From: Rahnella sp. AA
GTDB lineage: Bacteria; Pseudomonadota; Gammaproteobacteria; Enterobacterales; Enterobacteriaceae
Direction of reading: 5' to 3'
NCBI RefSeq assembly: GCF_002834385.1
Contig: NZ_PITQ01000007.1
Span: 62,001-126,000 of the forward strand
DNA length: 64,000 nt
Shown here: piece by piece, positions 42,118-53,602 of the stretch
Position numbering within the stretch: position 1 is the stretch's first letter
How the letters are laid out: every line of letters starts with the position of its first letter
The notes under the pieces: generated by a model
Told to the model about the DNA's origin: nothing
The model's input: only the letters and a program-made list of their open reading frames with translations
Database searches by the model: none
Made by a program: the position numbers and the translations under genes

Positions 42118-44811
42118 ATGACAGATGTAACTGTAAAATCGCTGGCGGCAGAGATTCAGACTCCGGTAGATCGCCTGGTACAGCAATTTGCTGATGCAGG
42201 GATCTCGAAGTCCGAAGCTGACTCTGTGACCCAGCAAGAAAAAGAAACATTATTGGCGCATCTGAATGGTGGAAACGCAGGTGCGACAAACAAACTGACG
42301 TTACAACGCAAAACGCGTAGTACACTGAATATTCCGAGCACCGGCGGGAAGAGTAAATCGGTGCAAATCGAGGTCCGCAAGAAACGCACTTATGTTAAAC
42401 GTGATATGACCGAGGCAGAAATTGCCCAGGCCGAAGCGGAAGAGCAGGCGAAGCGTGACGCGGAAGAACAGGCACAGCGTGTAGCAGCAGAGCAAGCCCA
42501 GCGCGAAGCTCAGGAAAAAGCCAAGCGCGCCGCCGAAGAGCAAGCCAAACGTGAGGCCGCTGATAAAGCTAAGCGTGATGCAGCGGAAAAAGATAAAGTG
42601 ACGAATCAACATACCGACGAAATAACCAAACCAGCTCAGGCAGAGAAAGCACGCCGTGAAGCTGAAGCCGCAGAGCTGAAACGCAAAACGGAAGAAGAAG
42701 CCCAGCGTAAGCTTGAAGAAAACGCCAAGCGCATTGCAGAAGAAGCCCGTAAAATGGCTGATTCTGGTGTCTGGACTGAAACTGTCGCGCCAAGCGAATC
42801 AGAATCAGCTGACTACCATGTCACCACTTCTACCCATGCCCGTGCAGCTGAAGACGAGAATGACGCCAAAGTTGAAGGCGAACGTCGTAGCCGTACCCGC
42901 GGTGGCAAAGCGACCAAACAGAAGAAAGGCAACAAGCTGTCCGAATCTAAAGCGGATCGCGAAGAAGCCCGTGCTGTTGGCCGTAATGGTAAAGGCAAAC
43001 GCAAACCAAGCACTCTGCAACAGAGCTTCAACAAGCCTGTTGTTGCAGTAAACCGTGACGTTGTGGTGGGTGAAACCATTACCGTTGCCGAACTGGCAAA
43101 CAAAATGGCCGTTAAAGGTTCTCAGGTCATCAAAACAATGATGAAACTGGGCGCCATGGCCACCATCAACCAGGTTATTGATCAGGAAACTGCTCAGCTG
43201 GTTGCTGAAGAAATGGGTCACAAAGTTATCCTGCGTCGTGAGAACGAGCTGGAAGAAGCGCTGATGAGCGACCGTGATACGGGCGCATCTGCTGCTGCTG
43301 AGCCACGTGCTCCGGTTGTCACCATCATGGGTCACGTTGACCACGGTAAAACTTCCCTGCTTGACTACATTCGCTCAACGAAAGTTGCTGCAGGCGAAGC
43401 CGGTGGTATTACCCAGCACATCGGTGCTTATCACGTTGAAACCGAAAACGGTATGATCACCTTCCTGGATACTCCGGGACACGCCGCATTTACATCAATG
43501 CGTGCTCGTGGTGCTCAGGCTACTGACATCGTGGTTCTGGTTGTTTCTGCCGATGATGGCGTGATGCCACAAACGATCGAAGCAGTTCAGCATGCGAAAG
43601 CGGCTGGCGTGCCAATCGTCGTTGCAGTCAACAAAATTGATAAGCCAGACTCTGATCCGGATCGCGTTCGTACCGAACTGTCTCAGTACGGCGTTATGCC
43701 GGAAGAGTGGGGCGGTGAGTCTCAGTTCATCCACGTTTCTGCGAAAGTCGGTACTGGTATCGACGATCTGCTGCAAGCCATCTTGCTGCAAGCTGAAGTC
43801 TTGGAACTGAAAGCTGTCCGCACCGGTATGGCAAGTGGTGTTGTGATTGAATCCTTCCTTGATAAAGGTCGTGGTCCGGTTGCTACCGTTCTGGTTCAGG
43901 AAGGTACGCTGAATAAAGGCGACATCATTCTGTGTGGCTTCGAATACGGCCGTGTCCGTGCGATGCGTGACGAAATGGGTCGTGACATTCTGTCAGCAGG
44001 TCCTTCAATCCCTGTCGAAGTGCTGGGTCTGTCCAGCGTTCCGGCGGCGGGTGATGAAGTAACTGTTGTTCGTGACGAGAAGAAAGCTCGTGAAGTGGCT
44101 CTGTACCGTCAGGGTAAATTCCGCGAAGTTAAACTGGCTCGTCAGCAGAAATCTAAACTGGAGAACATGTTCGCGAACATGACCGAAGGTGAAGTTTCTG
44201 AACTGAATATCGTTCTGAAATCTGACGTACAGGGTTCTTGCGAAGCGATTTCCGATGCACTGCAGAGCTTGTCTACCGACGAAGTGAAAGTCAAAATCGT
44301 GGGTATGGGTGTCGGTGGTATCACCGAAACTGATGCAACGCTGGCTGCTGCTTCCAACGCGATCATCCTGGGCTTCAACGTCCGTGCAGATGCTTCTGCC
44401 CGTCGTGTCGTAGAAAGCGAAAGCCTGGATCTGCGTTACTATTCCGTTATCTATAACCTGATTGACGAAGTTAAGCAGGCGATGAGCGGTATGTTGGCGC
44501 CAGAGTACAAACAGCAAATCATCGGCCTGGCTGAAGTTCGTGACGTGTTCAAGTCACCTAAATTCGGCGCAATTGCAGGTTGTATGGTTACTGAAGGTAT
44601 GATCAAGCGTAACAACCCAATCCGTGTACTGCGTGATAACGTGGTGATCTACGAAGGCGAGCTGGAATCCCTGCGTCGCTTCAAAGATGACGTGGCCGAA
44701 GTTCGTAACGGCATGGAATGTGGTATCGGCGTTAAGAACTACAACGATGTGCGTGCTGGTGATGTGATCGAAGTCTTCGAAATCATCGAGATCAAACGTA
44801 CTATCGCTTAA
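42118..44811 (+). CDS. infB: Translation initiation factor IF-2
   Basis: 897 residues. Winged N-terminal domain; a charged helix rich in KR-AEEQ repeats (about residues 95-225); IF2_N second domain (about 315-390). G domain from about 395 with [21 protein letters not shown] and NKIDKP. Domains II to IV end [13 protein letters not shown]. It places fMet-tRNA in the P site. Shorter in-frame isoforms are known in E. coli; possible internal starts exist but cannot be proven here. It lies 24 bases after nusA. Confidence 0.98.
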   Translation: MTDVTVKSLAAEIQTPVDRLVQQFADAGISKSEADSVTQQEKETLLAHLNGGNAGATNKLTLQRKTRSTLNIPSTGGKSKSVQIEVRKKRTYVKRDMTEAEIAQAEAEEQAKRDAEEQAQRVAAEQAQREAQEKAKRAAEEQAKREAADKAKRDAAEKDKVTNQHTDEITKPAQAEKARREAEAAELKRKTEEEAQRKLEENAKRIAEEARKMADSGVWTETVAPSESESADYHVTTSTHARAAEDENDAKVEGERRSRTRGGKATKQKKGNKLSESKADREEARAVGRNGKGKRKPSTLQQSFNKPVVAVNRDVVVGETITVAELANKMAVKGSQVIKTMMKLGAMATINQVIDQETAQLVAEEMGHKVILRRENELEEALMSDRDTGASAAAEPRAPVVTIMGHVDHGKTSLLDYIRSTKVAAGEAGGITQHIGAYHVETENGMITFLDTPGHAAFTSMRARGAQATDIVVLVVSADDGVMPQTIEAVQHAKAAGVPIVVAVNKIDKPDSDPDRVRTELSQYGVMPEEWGGESQFIHVSAKVGTGIDDLLQAILLQAEVLELKAVRTGMASGVVIESFLDKGRGPVATVLVQEGTLNKGDIILCGFEYGRVRAMRDEMGRDILSAGPSIPVEVLGLSSVPAAGDEVTVVRDEKKAREVALYRQGKFREVKLARQQKSKLENMFANMTEGEVSELNIVLKSDVQGSCEAISDALQSLSTDEVKVKIVGMGVGGITETDATLAAASNAIILGFNVRADASARRVVESESLDLRYYSVIYNLIDEVKQAMSGMLAPEYKQQIIGLAEVRDVFKSPKFGAIAGCMVTEGMIKRNNPIRVLRDNVVIYEGELESLRRFKDDVAEVRNGMECGIGVKNYNDVRAGDVIEVFEIIEIKRTIA

Positions 44812-44830
44812 CGTTTGCGAAGTAGCTGAT

Positions 44831-44870
44831 ATCCAGATGGGGGGCCTTGCGCCCCCTTATTCGTCTGGAT
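44831..44870 (+). other. Hairpin between infB and rbfA
   Basis: ATCCAGA ... TCTGGAT outer arms enclose GGGGGC-CTTG-GCCCCC-like inner stem. It lies in the infB-rbfA gap and may be a weak internal terminator or mRNA-processing stem. Confidence 0.6.
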
Positions 44871-44890
44871 CAAGTGAGGAGAAAAGCATC

Positions 44891-45304
44891 ATGGCAAAAG
44901 AATTTAGCCGTACTCAGCGCGTCTCTCAGGAGATGCAAAAAGAAATCGCTATCATTTTACAGCGTGAAGTCAAAGACCCACGCGTAGGAATGGCGACAGT
45001 TTCAGGCGTTGAAGTTTCACGCGATCTGGCTTATGCCAAAGTCTTCGTGACCTTCCTGGACGTTCTGACCACTGACAATCACGATCCCGATCGTGTCAAA
45101 AATGGCATCAAAGCTTTGCAGGACGCATCCGGTTTCATCCGTACGCTGATCGGCAAAGCAATGCGTTTGCGTGTCGTCCCGGAACTGACTTTCGCTTATG
45201 ACAACTCTTTGGTTGAAGGTATGCGTATGTCTAACCTGGTGACCAACGTTGTGAAAAACGATGCTGAACGTCGTTCAGCTGCAGGTGATGACGAGGAAGT
45301 ATAA
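44891..45304 (+). CDS. rbfA: 30S ribosome-binding factor RbfA
   Basis: 137 residues from ATG 44891 ([20 protein letters not shown]), preceded by TGAGGAG; longer frames upstream lack support. KH-like cold-shock protein for 16S rRNA processing. The stop overlaps the truB start (TAATG). Confidence 0.97.
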   Translation: MAKEFSRTQRVSQEMQKEIAIILQREVKDPRVGMATVSGVEVSRDLAYAKVFVTFLDVLTTDNHDPDRVKNGIKALQDASGFIRTLIGKAMRLRVVPELTFAYDNSLVEGMRMSNLVTNVVKNDAERRSAAGDDEEV

Positions 45305-46248
45305 TGAGTCGCCCACGTCGCCGCGGCCGTGATATTCACGGCGTTCTGCTACTGGACAAATCGCTTGGCTTGTCTTCCAACGATGCTCTGCAAAAGGTTA
45401 AACGTCTCTATAACGCTAACCGCGCAGGGCATACAGGTGCTTTGGATCCCCTGGCCACCGGCATGTTGCCGCTGTGCTTAGGTGAAGCTACCAAGTTTTC
45501 ACGATTCCTGCTCGATTCCGATAAGCGTTATCGCGTTATTGCCCGTATGGGGCAGCGTACTGACACGTCTGACGCTGAAGGGGACATCATTTCTGAACGT
45601 GAAGTGACCTTCAGTCAGCAGCAACTGGATGACGCACTCGACAGCTTTCGCGGGGAAACCCAGCAAATTCCTTCGATGTATTCCGCACTGAAATACGAAG
45701 GGAAGAAGCTTTATGAGTACGCGCGCCAGGGCATTGAAGTCCCGCGTGAATCGCGCAGTATCACAGTGTATGAACTGACGTTCATCCGCTGGGAAGGTTT
45801 TGAAGTTGAGCTGGAAATTCACTGCTCAAAAGGTACTTACATCCGTACCATTGTCGACGATCTCGGCGAGAAGTTGGGATGTGGTGCACACGTGACTTAT
45901 CTGCGTCGTTTGCAGGTCGCAACCTATCCTTCTGAGCGTATGGTCACCATGGAAAAACTCCATGAATTGATGGCTCAGGCTGAAGAGCAGGGCATAGAGC
46001 CTCGTCTTTTGCTGGATCCGTTGTTGCTGCCGATGGACAGCGCATGTGAAGACTTCCCGGAAGTGAATCTGCTGCCCGTGGTGGCCGGATATGTTAAACA
46101 GGGTCAACCTGTTCAGGCATCTGGTGCGCCGGCGAGTGGCATGGTTCGCATCACCGAAGGCGAAGAACGTAAGTTTATCGGTGTGGGCGAAATAGATGAT
46201 GATGGCCGCATTGCGCCACGTCGTTTAGTCGTCGAATACACGGATTAA
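45304..46248 (+). CDS. truB: tRNA pseudouridine-55 synthase TruB
   Basis: 314 residues, the E. coli length. Catalytic Asp48 in [15 protein letters not shown]. Further family segments [29 protein letters not shown] and a C-terminal PUA-like domain. It modifies U55 in tRNA T-loops. Translationally coupled to rbfA by one-base overlap. Confidence 0.98.
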   Translation: MSRPRRRGRDIHGVLLLDKSLGLSSNDALQKVKRLYNANRAGHTGALDPLATGMLPLCLGEATKFSRFLLDSDKRYRVIARMGQRTDTSDAEGDIISEREVTFSQQQLDDALDSFRGETQQIPSMYSALKYEGKKLYEYARQGIEVPRESRSITVYELTFIRWEGFEVELEIHCSKGTYIRTIVDDLGEKLGCGAHVTYLRRLQVATYPSERMVTMEKLHELMAQAEEQGIEPRLLLDPLLLPMDSACEDFPEVNLLPVVAGYVKQGQPVQASGAPASGMVRITEGEERKFIGVGEIDDDGRIAPRRLVVEYTD

Positions 46249-46343
46249 GCGCTCTCTGCTCACCTTGCGATCATATATAGCAAAGGGTAGAATAGCGCAG
46301 CTTATGCATTGGGTAGCTGAATTAGAGATCGGCTCCCGTTTAA

Positions 46344-46640
<297 letters not shown>

Positions 46641-46658
46641 TCAAGCGAGTTTCAGTGT

Positions 46659-46684
46659 AAAGGGGCCAATAGGCCCCTTTATTC
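46659..46684 (+). terminator. rpsO terminator
   Basis: AAAGGGGCC-AAT-AGGCCCCTTT hairpin 19 bases after rpsO with a short T-run. E. coli has a partial terminator at the same place. Confidence 0.85.
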
Positions 46685-46767
46685 TAGGAAGCATCAGCAA
46701 ATCAGGTTACTGTATGGCTGCTGTTTCTATTGCTATTCTAAGAACATGAACTTCCGTTACAGATGTT

Positions 46768-46837
46768 TTCGCGCGGCTAATGAGAGACTTTATTGCCACA
46801 ACGTCAGGCCAATAAGGATTGTCATTAGTCGCGAGAA
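46768..46837 (+). promoter_or_regulatory. pnp leader double-stranded stem (RNase III type)
   Basis: TTCGCG-CGG-CTAATGA (46768-46783) pairs with TCATTAG-T-CGCGAGAA (46822-46837) across a 38-base loop, 77 bases before the pnp start. This reproduces the E. coli pnp leader, in which RNase III cleavage lets PNPase autoregulate its mRNA. Confidence 0.75.
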
Positions 46838-46913
46838 TGTAGTGAGAAGCTCGGATATTTATCGGTGTGAACTGCTGTCATAACAGCTGCGCGCCACAAA
46901 CAAGGATATTACA

Positions 46914-49037
46914 TTGCTTAATCCGACTATTCGTAAGTTCCAATACGGCCAGCACACCGTTACGCTGGAAACCGGCATGATGGCTCGTCAGGCCACTGCA
47001 GCTGTTATGGTTAGCATGGACGACACCGCGGTATTCGTTACCGTTGTTGGCCAGAAAAAAGCGAAACCAGGTCAGAGCTTCTTCCCGCTGACGGTTAACT
47101 ATCAGGAGCGTACTTACGCTGCTGGTCGTATCCCGGGTAGCTTCTTCCGTCGTGAAGGCCGTCCAAGCGAAGGCGAAACACTGACTTCCCGTCTGATTGA
47201 CCGTCCGATCCGTCCTCTGTTCCCGGAAGGTTTCCTGAATGAAGTTCAGGTTATCGCGACTGTGGTTTCCCTGAACCCACAAGTTAACCCGGACATCGTT
47301 GCGATGATCGGTGCATCTGCTGCCCTGAGCCTGTCTGGTATTCCATTCAGTGGCCCAATCGGTGCAGCTCGCGTAGGTTACATCAACGACCAGTACGTTC
47401 TGAACCCAACTGCCGATGAGCTGAAAACCAGCCGTCTGGATCTGGTTGTAGCGGGTACTCAGGGCGCAGTTCTGATGGTTGAATCTGAAGCCGAAGTGCT
47501 GAGCGAAGATCAGATGTTGGGTGCGGTGGTATTCGGCCATGACCAACAGCAAATCGTTATCGACAATATCAACGCTCTGGTTGCAGAAGCGGGCAAACCT
47601 AAATGGGAATGGCAGCCTGAAGCTGTTAACGCTGAGCTGCACGCTCGCGTTGCTGCGCTGTCTGAAACCCGTCTGGGTGATGCTTACCTGATCACTGATA
47701 AACAAGATCGTTACGCTCAGATCAATGTCATCAAATCTGACGTTGTTCAGGCTCTGCAAGCTGAAGACGAATCTCTGGATGCGGGCGAAATCTCCGACAT
47801 CCTGGGCAGCATCGAGAAGAATGTGGTTCGTAGCCGTGTTCTGCGTGGTGAGCCACGTATCGATGGCCGTGAAAAAGACATGATCCGCGGTCTGGACGTG
47901 CGTACTGGCGTTCTGCCACGTACCCACGGTTCTGCGCTGTTCACCCGTGGTGAAACTCAGGCTCTGGTTACCGCAACTCTGGGTACTGCACGTGATGCGC
48001 AGAATCTGGATGAGCTGATGGGCGAGAAGACTGATAGCTTCCTGTTCCACTACAACTTCCCTCCGTACTCTGTAGGTGAAACAGGTATGGTTGGTTCGCC
48101 AAAACGTCGTGAGATTGGCCATGGCCGTCTTGCTAAACGTGGCGTGCTGGCAATGATGCCAAAACCAGAAGACTTCCCGTACACCGTACGTGTAGTTTCT
48201 GAAATCACCGAATCCAACGGTTCATCTTCAATGGCTTCTGTTTGTGGCGCTTCCCTGGCCCTGATGGACGCGGGTGTTCCGATTAAAGCCGCTGTTGCGG
48301 GTATCGCAATGGGCCTGGTTAAAGAAGACGACAGCTTTGTCGTTCTGTCCGATATCCTGGGTGATGAAGATCACTTGGGCGACATGGACTTCAAAGTGGC
48401 CGGTAGCCGCGACGGTATCACCGCGCTGCAGATGGACATTAAAATCGAAGGTATCACCCGCGAAATCATGCAGGTGGCTCTGAACCAGGCTAAGGGTGCG
48501 CGTCTGCACATTCTGGGCGTGATGGAACAGGCTATCAGCACACCACGTGGCGATATCTCTCAGTTTGCTCCACGCATTCACACTATCAAGATCAGCCCGG
48601 ACAAAATCAAGGACGTGATCGGTAAAGGTGGTTCTGTGATCCGTGCTCTGACTGAAGAAACTGGCACCACTATCGAAATCGAAGATGACGGTACTGTGAA
48701 AATCGCAGCAACCGACGGCGAGAAAGCGAAATACGCTATCCGTCGTATCGAAGAGATCACTGCAGAAATCGAAGTGGGTCGTATCTATCAGGGTAAAGTG
48801 ACCCGTATCGTAGACTTTGGTGCGTTTGTTGCCATCGGCGGCGGTAAAGAAGGTCTGGTTCACATTTCTCAAATCGCTGATAAGCGTGTTGAGAAAGTGA
48901 CTGATTACCTGCAGATGGGCCAGGAAGTTCCGGTTAAAGTTCTGGAAGTTGACCGTCAGGGTCGTGTGCGTCTGAGCATCAAAGAAGCTACCGCACCCGC
49001 TCAGGACGAAACAACTGAGCAACCTGCAGCAGAATAA
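46914..49037 (+). CDS. pnp: Polyribonucleotide nucleotidyltransferase (PNPase)
   Basis: 707 residues from a TTG start at 46914 with AAGGAT upstream, the same unusual start used in E. coli. Two RNase PH cores (about 1-215 and 310-545; catalytic [19 protein letters not shown]), then KH ([15 protein letters not shown]) and S1 ([18 protein letters not shown]) RNA-binding domains. Phosphorolytic 3'-5' exonuclease and degradosome partner of RNase E. The C-terminus is a little shorter than in E. coli. Confidence 0.98.
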   Translation: MLNPTIRKFQYGQHTVTLETGMMARQATAAVMVSMDDTAVFVTVVGQKKAKPGQSFFPLTVNYQERTYAAGRIPGSFFRREGRPSEGETLTSRLIDRPIRPLFPEGFLNEVQVIATVVSLNPQVNPDIVAMIGASAALSLSGIPFSGPIGAARVGYINDQYVLNPTADELKTSRLDLVVAGTQGAVLMVESEAEVLSEDQMLGAVVFGHDQQQIVIDNINALVAEAGKPKWEWQPEAVNAELHARVAALSETRLGDAYLITDKQDRYAQINVIKSDVVQALQAEDESLDAGEISDILGSIEKNVVRSRVLRGEPRIDGREKDMIRGLDVRTGVLPRTHGSALFTRGETQALVTATLGTARDAQNLDELMGEKTDSFLFHYNFPPYSVGETGMVGSPKRREIGHGRLAKRGVLAMMPKPEDFPYTVRVVSEITESNGSSSMASVCGASLALMDAGVPIKAAVAGIAMGLVKEDDSFVVLSDILGDEDHLGDMDFKVAGSRDGITALQMDIKIEGITREIMQVALNQAKGARLHILGVMEQAISTPRGDISQFAPRIHTIKISPDKIKDVIGKGGSVIRALTEETGTTIEIEDDGTVKIAATDGEKAKYAIRRIEEITAEIEVGRIYQGKVTRIVDFGAFVAIGGGKEGLVHISQIADKRVEKVTDYLQMGQEVPVKVLEVDRQGRVRLSIKEATAPAQDETTEQPAAE

Positions 49038-49166
49038 TCTGTAACAGAAGTTTTACAGCTCCTTTCCAGCTGGACGGGAGCTGTTCGTCTCATGAACGCA
49101 GGATGCGTTTGTGTTAAGCAAGCGGATGACAGGACGTTCATCCAATGTTTGTCTCCGGGAGTAGAA

Positions 49167-50051
49167 ATGAAGCCTTTCTTGCGCTGGTGTTATGTTGCGA
49201 CAGCACTTATGTTGGCAGGATGCAGCAACCATGATTGGCGTAAAAATGAAGTTCTGGCGATTCCGTTGCAACCGACGTTGCAGCAGGAAGTCATCCTGGC
49301 ACGCATGGAACAAATACTTGCCAGCCGGTCATTGACTGATGATGAGAGAGCACAGCTATTATATGAGCGCGGTGTGCTGTATGATAGTCTCGGGCTAAGA
49401 GCACTGGCGCGAAATGATTTTTCACAAGCGCTGTCTATTCGTCCTGATATGCCAGAAGTTTTTAACTACCTGGGGATTTACCTAACGCAGGCAGGCAATT
49501 TCGATGCTGCCTATGAAGCGTTTGATTCTGTACTAGAGCTTGATCCAACTTACAACTACGCGCGTTTGAACCGAGGTATCGCACTGTATTACGGTGGCCG
49601 ATTCTCGTTAGCGCAGGATGATCTGCAGGCGTTTTATCGAGACGATCCAAATGATCCCTTCCGTTCGTTATGGCTTTACCTTGCGGAGCGAGAAATCAAT
49701 CCGAAGAATGCCGAAGTAGCGCTTCAACAGCGTTATGACAAAGCGGACAGAGGGCAATGGGGATGGAATATCGTCGAATTCTACCTGGGCAAGATCAGCG
49801 AATCTACGCTGATGGAACGCCTCAAGGCAGAAGCAACGGATAACACTTCGCTCGCTGAGCATCTCAGTGAAACTGACTTCTATTTAGGTAAGCATTACCT
49901 AAGTCTGGGGGACAAGAACAGCGCCGCGGCACTGTTCAAACTGACGGTAGCTAACAACGTTCATAACTTTGTTGAGCACCGCTATGCATTGTTGGAATTG
50001 GCGCTTTTGGGCCATGAGCAAGACGACCTATCAGAATCGGACCAGCAATAG
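49167..50051 (+). CDS. nlpI: Outer-membrane lipoprotein NlpI
   Basis: 294 residues from ATG 49167 ([19 protein letters not shown]). Lipobox LAGC with Cys19 as the lipidated residue. Several tetratricopeptide repeats ([52 protein letters not shown]). It scaffolds peptidoglycan endopeptidases and Prc protease. GGGAGTAGAA precedes the ATG. Lies between pnp and deaD as in E. coli. Confidence 0.97.
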   Translation: MKPFLRWCYVATALMLAGCSNHDWRKNEVLAIPLQPTLQQEVILARMEQILASRSLTDDERAQLLYERGVLYDSLGLRALARNDFSQALSIRPDMPEVFNYLGIYLTQAGNFDAAYEAFDSVLELDPTYNYARLNRGIALYYGGRFSLAQDDLQAFYRDDPNDPFRSLWLYLAEREINPKNAEVALQQRYDKADRGQWGWNIVEFYLGKISESTLMERLKAEATDNTSLAEHLSETDFYLGKHYLSLGDKNSAAALFKLTVANNVHNFVEHRYALLELALLGHEQDDLSESDQQ

Positions 50052-50166
50052 CTGACGACACCAATCAGCCTTTTTAATCATGGTATTCACCATTTTTAAG
50101 CGCCTTAACGGGCGAGGGTTGCTTTGTTCGTTTTATAATCTAATTTGAGCCGGTTCACACTTTTCA

Positions 50167-50247
50167 ATGAAAATGACTGAAAATTTTCTCGACGAGTTAT
50201 GTAGACTGGCTGCCATTATTAATGAGGCACGTGTACATGACTACTGA
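50167..50247 (+). CDS. yrbN: YrbN, 26-residue protein overlapping deaD
   Basis: ATG 50167 opens a 26-codon frame ([18 protein letters not shown], then NEARVHDY) ending at TGA 50245-50247, 11 bases inside deaD. E. coli has the 26-codon yrbN in the same position and I judge this its homologue by position, length and sequence pattern. It may act as a translational coupling leader for deaD. A second ATG at 50173 is an alternative start. Function unknown. Confidence 0.8.
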   Translation: MKMTENFLDELCRLAAIINEARVHDY

Positions 50248-52159
50248 GCTTGAAACCTCTTTTGCTGACCTGGGGCTGTCTGCTCCGATCATTTCTGCCC
50301 TGACTGATTTGGGCTACGAAAAACCATCACCAATCCAGGCTGAGTGTATTCCTCACCTGTTAAATGGCCGCGACGTTCTGGGTATGGCTCAGACAGGTTC
50401 CGGTAAAACCGCAGCGTTCTCTTTACCGCTGCTGCACAACATCGATGCTTCACTGAAAGCACCACAAATTCTTGTTCTGGCACCCACCCGCGAACTGGCG
50501 GTTCAGGTTGCTGAGGCAATGACTGATTTCTCTAAACATATGCATGGCGTGAATGTGGTTGCCCTTTACGGCGGCCAGCGCTATGACGTTCAGCTGCGCG
50601 CACTGCGTCAGGGTCCACAAGTTGTTGTAGGTACCCCGGGCCGTCTGCTGGACCACCTGAAACGCGGCACCCTGAACCTCTCTAACCTGAGCGGTCTGGT
50701 GCTGGACGAAGCTGATGAAATGCTGCGTATGGGCTTCATCGAAGACGTCGAAACTATCATGGCGCAGATCCCGGCTGAACATCAGACCGCGCTGTTCTCT
50801 GCAACCATGCCAGAAGCTATCCGTCGCATTACCCGTCGCTTCATGAAAGAGCCTCAGGAAGTGCGTATCCAGTCAAGCGTGACAACGCGTCCGGACATCA
50901 GCCAGAGCTACTGGTCTGTATACGGCCTGCGTAAAAACGAAGCGCTGGTTCGTTTCCTGGAAGCAGAAGATTTTGATGCGGCGATCATCTTCGTTCGTAC
51001 CAAAAACGCAACGCTGGAAGTGGCAGAAGCACTGGAACGTAGCGGCTACAGCAGCGCTGCACTGAACGGTGACATGAACCAGGCACTGCGTGAGCAGACT
51101 CTGGAACGTCTGAAAGATGGCCGTCTGGACATTCTGATCGCAACTGACGTGGCAGCACGTGGTCTCGACGTAGAACGTATCAGCCTGGTTGTTAACTACG
51201 ACATCCCGATGGACTCAGAATCTTACGTTCACCGTATCGGCCGTACCGGTCGTGCAGGTCGTGCAGGTCGCGCATTGCTGTTCGTTGAGAACCGCGAACG
51301 TCGTCTGCTGCGCAACATTGAACGTACAATGAAGCTGACCATTCCAGAAGTTGAAATCCCAACTGCAGAAGTTCTGGGCGAACGTCGTCTGGCTAAGTTC
51401 GCAGCAAAAGTTCAGCAACAACTGGAAAGCAGCGATCTGGATCAGTACCGCGCTCTGCTGGCTAAACTGCAACCTGCAGAAGAGCTGGATATCGAAACGC
51501 TGGCCGCTGCACTGCTGAAAATGGCACAGGGCGAACGTCCTCTGATCGTTCCTGCTGATCAGCCGTTCAAAAGCCGTCCACCACGTCGTGAATTCGAAGA
51601 TCGTGGCGACCGCGGTGACCGTGGCGATCGTCGTGACCGTCCGGCGCGTAACAGCGACCGCCCTGCACGTGATGGCGACAGCCCACGTCGTGAGCGTCGT
51701 GACGCTGGCGATATGGAACTGTATCGTATCGAAGTGGGCCGCGATGATGGTGTTGAAGTTCGCCACATCGTTGGCGCTATCGCTAACGAAGGCGACATCA
51801 GCAGCCGTTATATCGGTAACATCAAACTGTTCGGTACGCACTCCACTATCGAGTTGCCAAAGGGTATGCCGGGCGAGATTCTGTCTCACTTCACCCGTAC
51901 CCGTATCCTGAACAAACCGATGAACATGCAGTTGATCGGTGATGCGCAGCCACAGGCTCCGCGTCGCGACCGTCCGGCAGGTGCTGGTGGTGAGCGTCGT
52001 GGTAACGGTGCTCCGCGTCCGTTCAATGGCGAACGTCGTGAAGGTGGCCGTGGTAACGGTGCTCCACGTTCTTTCAATGGCGACCGTCGTGAAGGTTCTT
52101 CAGCAGCCGGCGACCGTCGTCCGCCAAGCCGCGCACCACGTCGTACTACTGACGCATAA
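50237..52159 (+). CDS. deaD: Cold-shock DEAD-box RNA helicase DeaD (CsdA)
   Basis: 640 residues from ATG 50237 ([14 protein letters not shown]). Q motif, Walker [31 protein letters not shown], and helicase C with [15 protein letters not shown] dimerisation/RNA-binding domain ([28 protein letters not shown]) follows. The tail is rich in RRD/GER repeats. Unwinds structured mRNA and assists 50S assembly in the cold. The start lies within yrbN, so translation is probably coupled. Confidence 0.98.
   Translation: MTTELETSFADLGLSAPIISALTDLGYEKPSPIQAECIPHLLNGRDVLGMAQTGSGKTAAFSLPLLHNIDASLKAPQILVLAPTRELAVQVAEAMTDFSKHMHGVNVVALYGGQRYDVQLRALRQGPQVVVGTPGRLLDHLKRGTLNLSNLSGLVLDEADEMLRMGFIEDVETIMAQIPAEHQTALFSATMPEAIRRITRRFMKEPQEVRIQSSVTTRPDISQSYWSVYGLRKNEALVRFLEAEDFDAAIIFVRTKNATLEVAEALERSGYSSAALNGDMNQALREQTLERLKDGRLDILIATDVAARGLDVERISLVVNYDIPMDSESYVHRIGRTGRAGRAGRALLFVENRERRLLRNIERTMKLTIPEVEIPTAEVLGERRLAKFAAKVQQQLESSDLDQYRALLAKLQPAEELDIETLAAALLKMAQGERPLIVPADQPFKSRPPRREFEDRGDRGDRGDRRDRPARNSDRPARDGDSPRRERRDAGDMELYRIEVGRDDGVEVRHIVGAIANEGDISSRYIGNIKLFGTHSTIELPKGMPGEILSHFTRTRILNKPMNMQLIGDAQPQAPRRDRPAGAGGERRGNGAPRPFNGERREGGRGNGAPRSFNGDRREGSSAAGDRRPPSRAPRRTTDA
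51998..52099 (+). repeat. Two tandem 51-base repeats in the deaD tail
   Basis: Near-identical copies start at 51998 and 52049, each encoding a 17-residue RGNGAPR..FNG.RREGG unit. They keep the reading frame. The tail of E. coli DeaD also contains ERREGGR repeats but in a different number. Confidence 0.85.
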
Positions 52160-52195
52160 TAGTCTGACTTCAGTTCGCTGAACTTCAGATAATAA

Positions 52196-52229
52196 AAAAC
52201 CAGCCTTTTTAACGGGCTGGTTTTTTTTC
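52196..52229 (+). terminator. deaD terminator
   Basis: AAAACCAGCC-TTTTTAAC-GGGCTGGTTTT hairpin with T8, 37 bases after deaD; it also faces the convergent yhbW. Confidence 0.93.
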
Positions 52230-52250
52230 GTCTGCCATTTACCGCAACGT

Positions 52251-53276
52251 TTATCCGATGCGCTGTTCTTTCACCAAATCGCCCTGCAACTGAGAGACGA
52301 TTTCGAATGAACGCAGGCGTGCTTCATGATTAAAAATCTGCCCGTTAATCATCAGCTCATCGGCTTCGGTTTCGCGCAAAATGTTTTGCAAACCCTGACG
52401 AATCGACTCTTTATTGCCGACGACTGACATCCGCAGTGCATTATCTACGCCAAAGCGTTCTGACGCTGACCACAGGCTTTCAATGTTATCGACCGGTGCC
52501 GGTAATTTCCCCGGCATGCCGCGGCGTAAATTGATGAACTGCTGCTGGTTCGACGTAAACATCCGCTGCGCTTCTTCGTCTGTATCTGCGGCAATCGCAT
52601 TGATACACACCATTGCATACGGCTTTTCGAGCTGCGCGGAAGGCTGGAATTTACTGCGATAAATTGCCAGCGCCTGATACAGCATGTCCGGCGCAAAGTG
52701 CGATGCAAAGGCAAACGGCAGGCCAAGTGCGGCGGCGAGTTGCGCGCTGTACAGGCTGGAACCCAGCAGCCAGATTGGCACATGCAGGCCCTGACCCGGA
52801 ACCGCCTGGACGGCTTGCTGCGGCTGTACGTCGCCGAAATACATCTGCAATTCCTGAACATCCTGCGGGAAATTATCAATCTCCCCGGAAAGATGACGGC
52901 GCAGCGCAACCATCGTGCGCTGGTCAGTCCCCGGTGCGCGACCCAGGCCAAGATCGACACGGTTCGGATAGAGCGTCGCCAGCGTCCCGAATTGTTCAGC
53001 AATCACCAGCGGCGAATGGTTTGGCAGCATCACGCCACCGGAACCCACGCGGATAGTTTTCGTCCCGCCCGCAATATAGCCCAGCAAAACGGACGTCGCT
53101 GCGCTCGCGATGCCGGTCATGTTGTGGTGTTCTGCCATCCAGTAGCGCTGATAGCCCCATTTCTCGGCGTTTTGCGCCAGACTCAGAGAACATTGAAAAG
53201 CCTTCGCCGGATCAGCACCTTGCGGGACGGGTGCCAGATCGAGCACGGAAAGGGGAACGGTGTTTTTATCAGACAT
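52251..53276 (-). CDS. yhbW: Luciferase-like flavin monooxygenase family protein YhbW
   Basis: 341 residues beginning [20 protein letters not shown]. Bacterial luciferase-like TIM barrel, with [55 protein letters not shown] and [13 protein letters not shown] matching E. coli YhbW. Likely FMNH2- or F420-type flavin-dependent oxidoreductase; substrate unknown. GTG 53282 is a possible earlier start. Convergent with deaD, divergent from the HlyD operon. Confidence 0.93.
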   Translation of the reverse strand: MSDKNTVPLSVLDLAPVPQGADPAKAFQCSLSLAQNAEKWGYQRYWMAEHHNMTGIASAATSVLLGYIAGGTKTIRVGSGGVMLPNHSPLVIAEQFGTLATLYPNRVDLGLGRAPGTDQRTMVALRRHLSGEIDNFPQDVQELQMYFGDVQPQQAVQAVPGQGLHVPIWLLGSSLYSAQLAAALGLPFAFASHFAPDMLYQALAIYRSKFQPSAQLEKPYAMVCINAIAADTDEEAQRMFTSNQQQFINLRRGMPGKLPAPVDNIESLWSASERFGVDNALRMSVVGNKESIRQGLQNILRETEADELMINGQIFNHEARLRSFEIVSQLQGDLVKEQRIG

Positions 53277-53602
53277 AATCACGGCTCACTCGTTGATGAT
53301 GAGGAGGGGAAAGGGTGCATTCCGCTCATAATTAAACCGAGTATTACCCATTACGTGTTCATTGAATACGGCATTTGTGCCCTTAATTTCTGTTTAAACA
53401 TGCTTAAATTAGATTGAAGTCACCTAGACTATAATTTTAGCCAATATGTTGTTTTGTGTTAAAAAGTCTCTGTTCATCCCGCTATGATTTCATTGAAGTA
53501 AAAAATGCGCCTGAAAGGGCCGCGAAAGCAGGCAGGGACAATGATGGAAGGGAAAACCAATGCCGGTAAATAATTCAGGCGAACAAAAAGGACGTGGTAT
53601 CA
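53277..53602. other. yhbW-exporter divergent intergenic region
   Basis: About 326 bases with a good TATAAT (53430-53435) toward the HlyD-family gene but no matching -35 at standard spacing. No gene and no operator that I can name. Confidence 0.5.

Noticed and set aside
42420-42790. Repetitive infB segment as a repeat element
   Set aside because: The repeats encode the known charged helix of IF-2 and vary at the base level; it is normal protein repetition.
46878-48122. 414-codon open frame antisense to pnp
   Set aside because: It lies wholly opposite a highly conserved gene with biased codons, which commonly leaves the antisense frame open. Its composition is implausible for a protein and there is no ribosome site.
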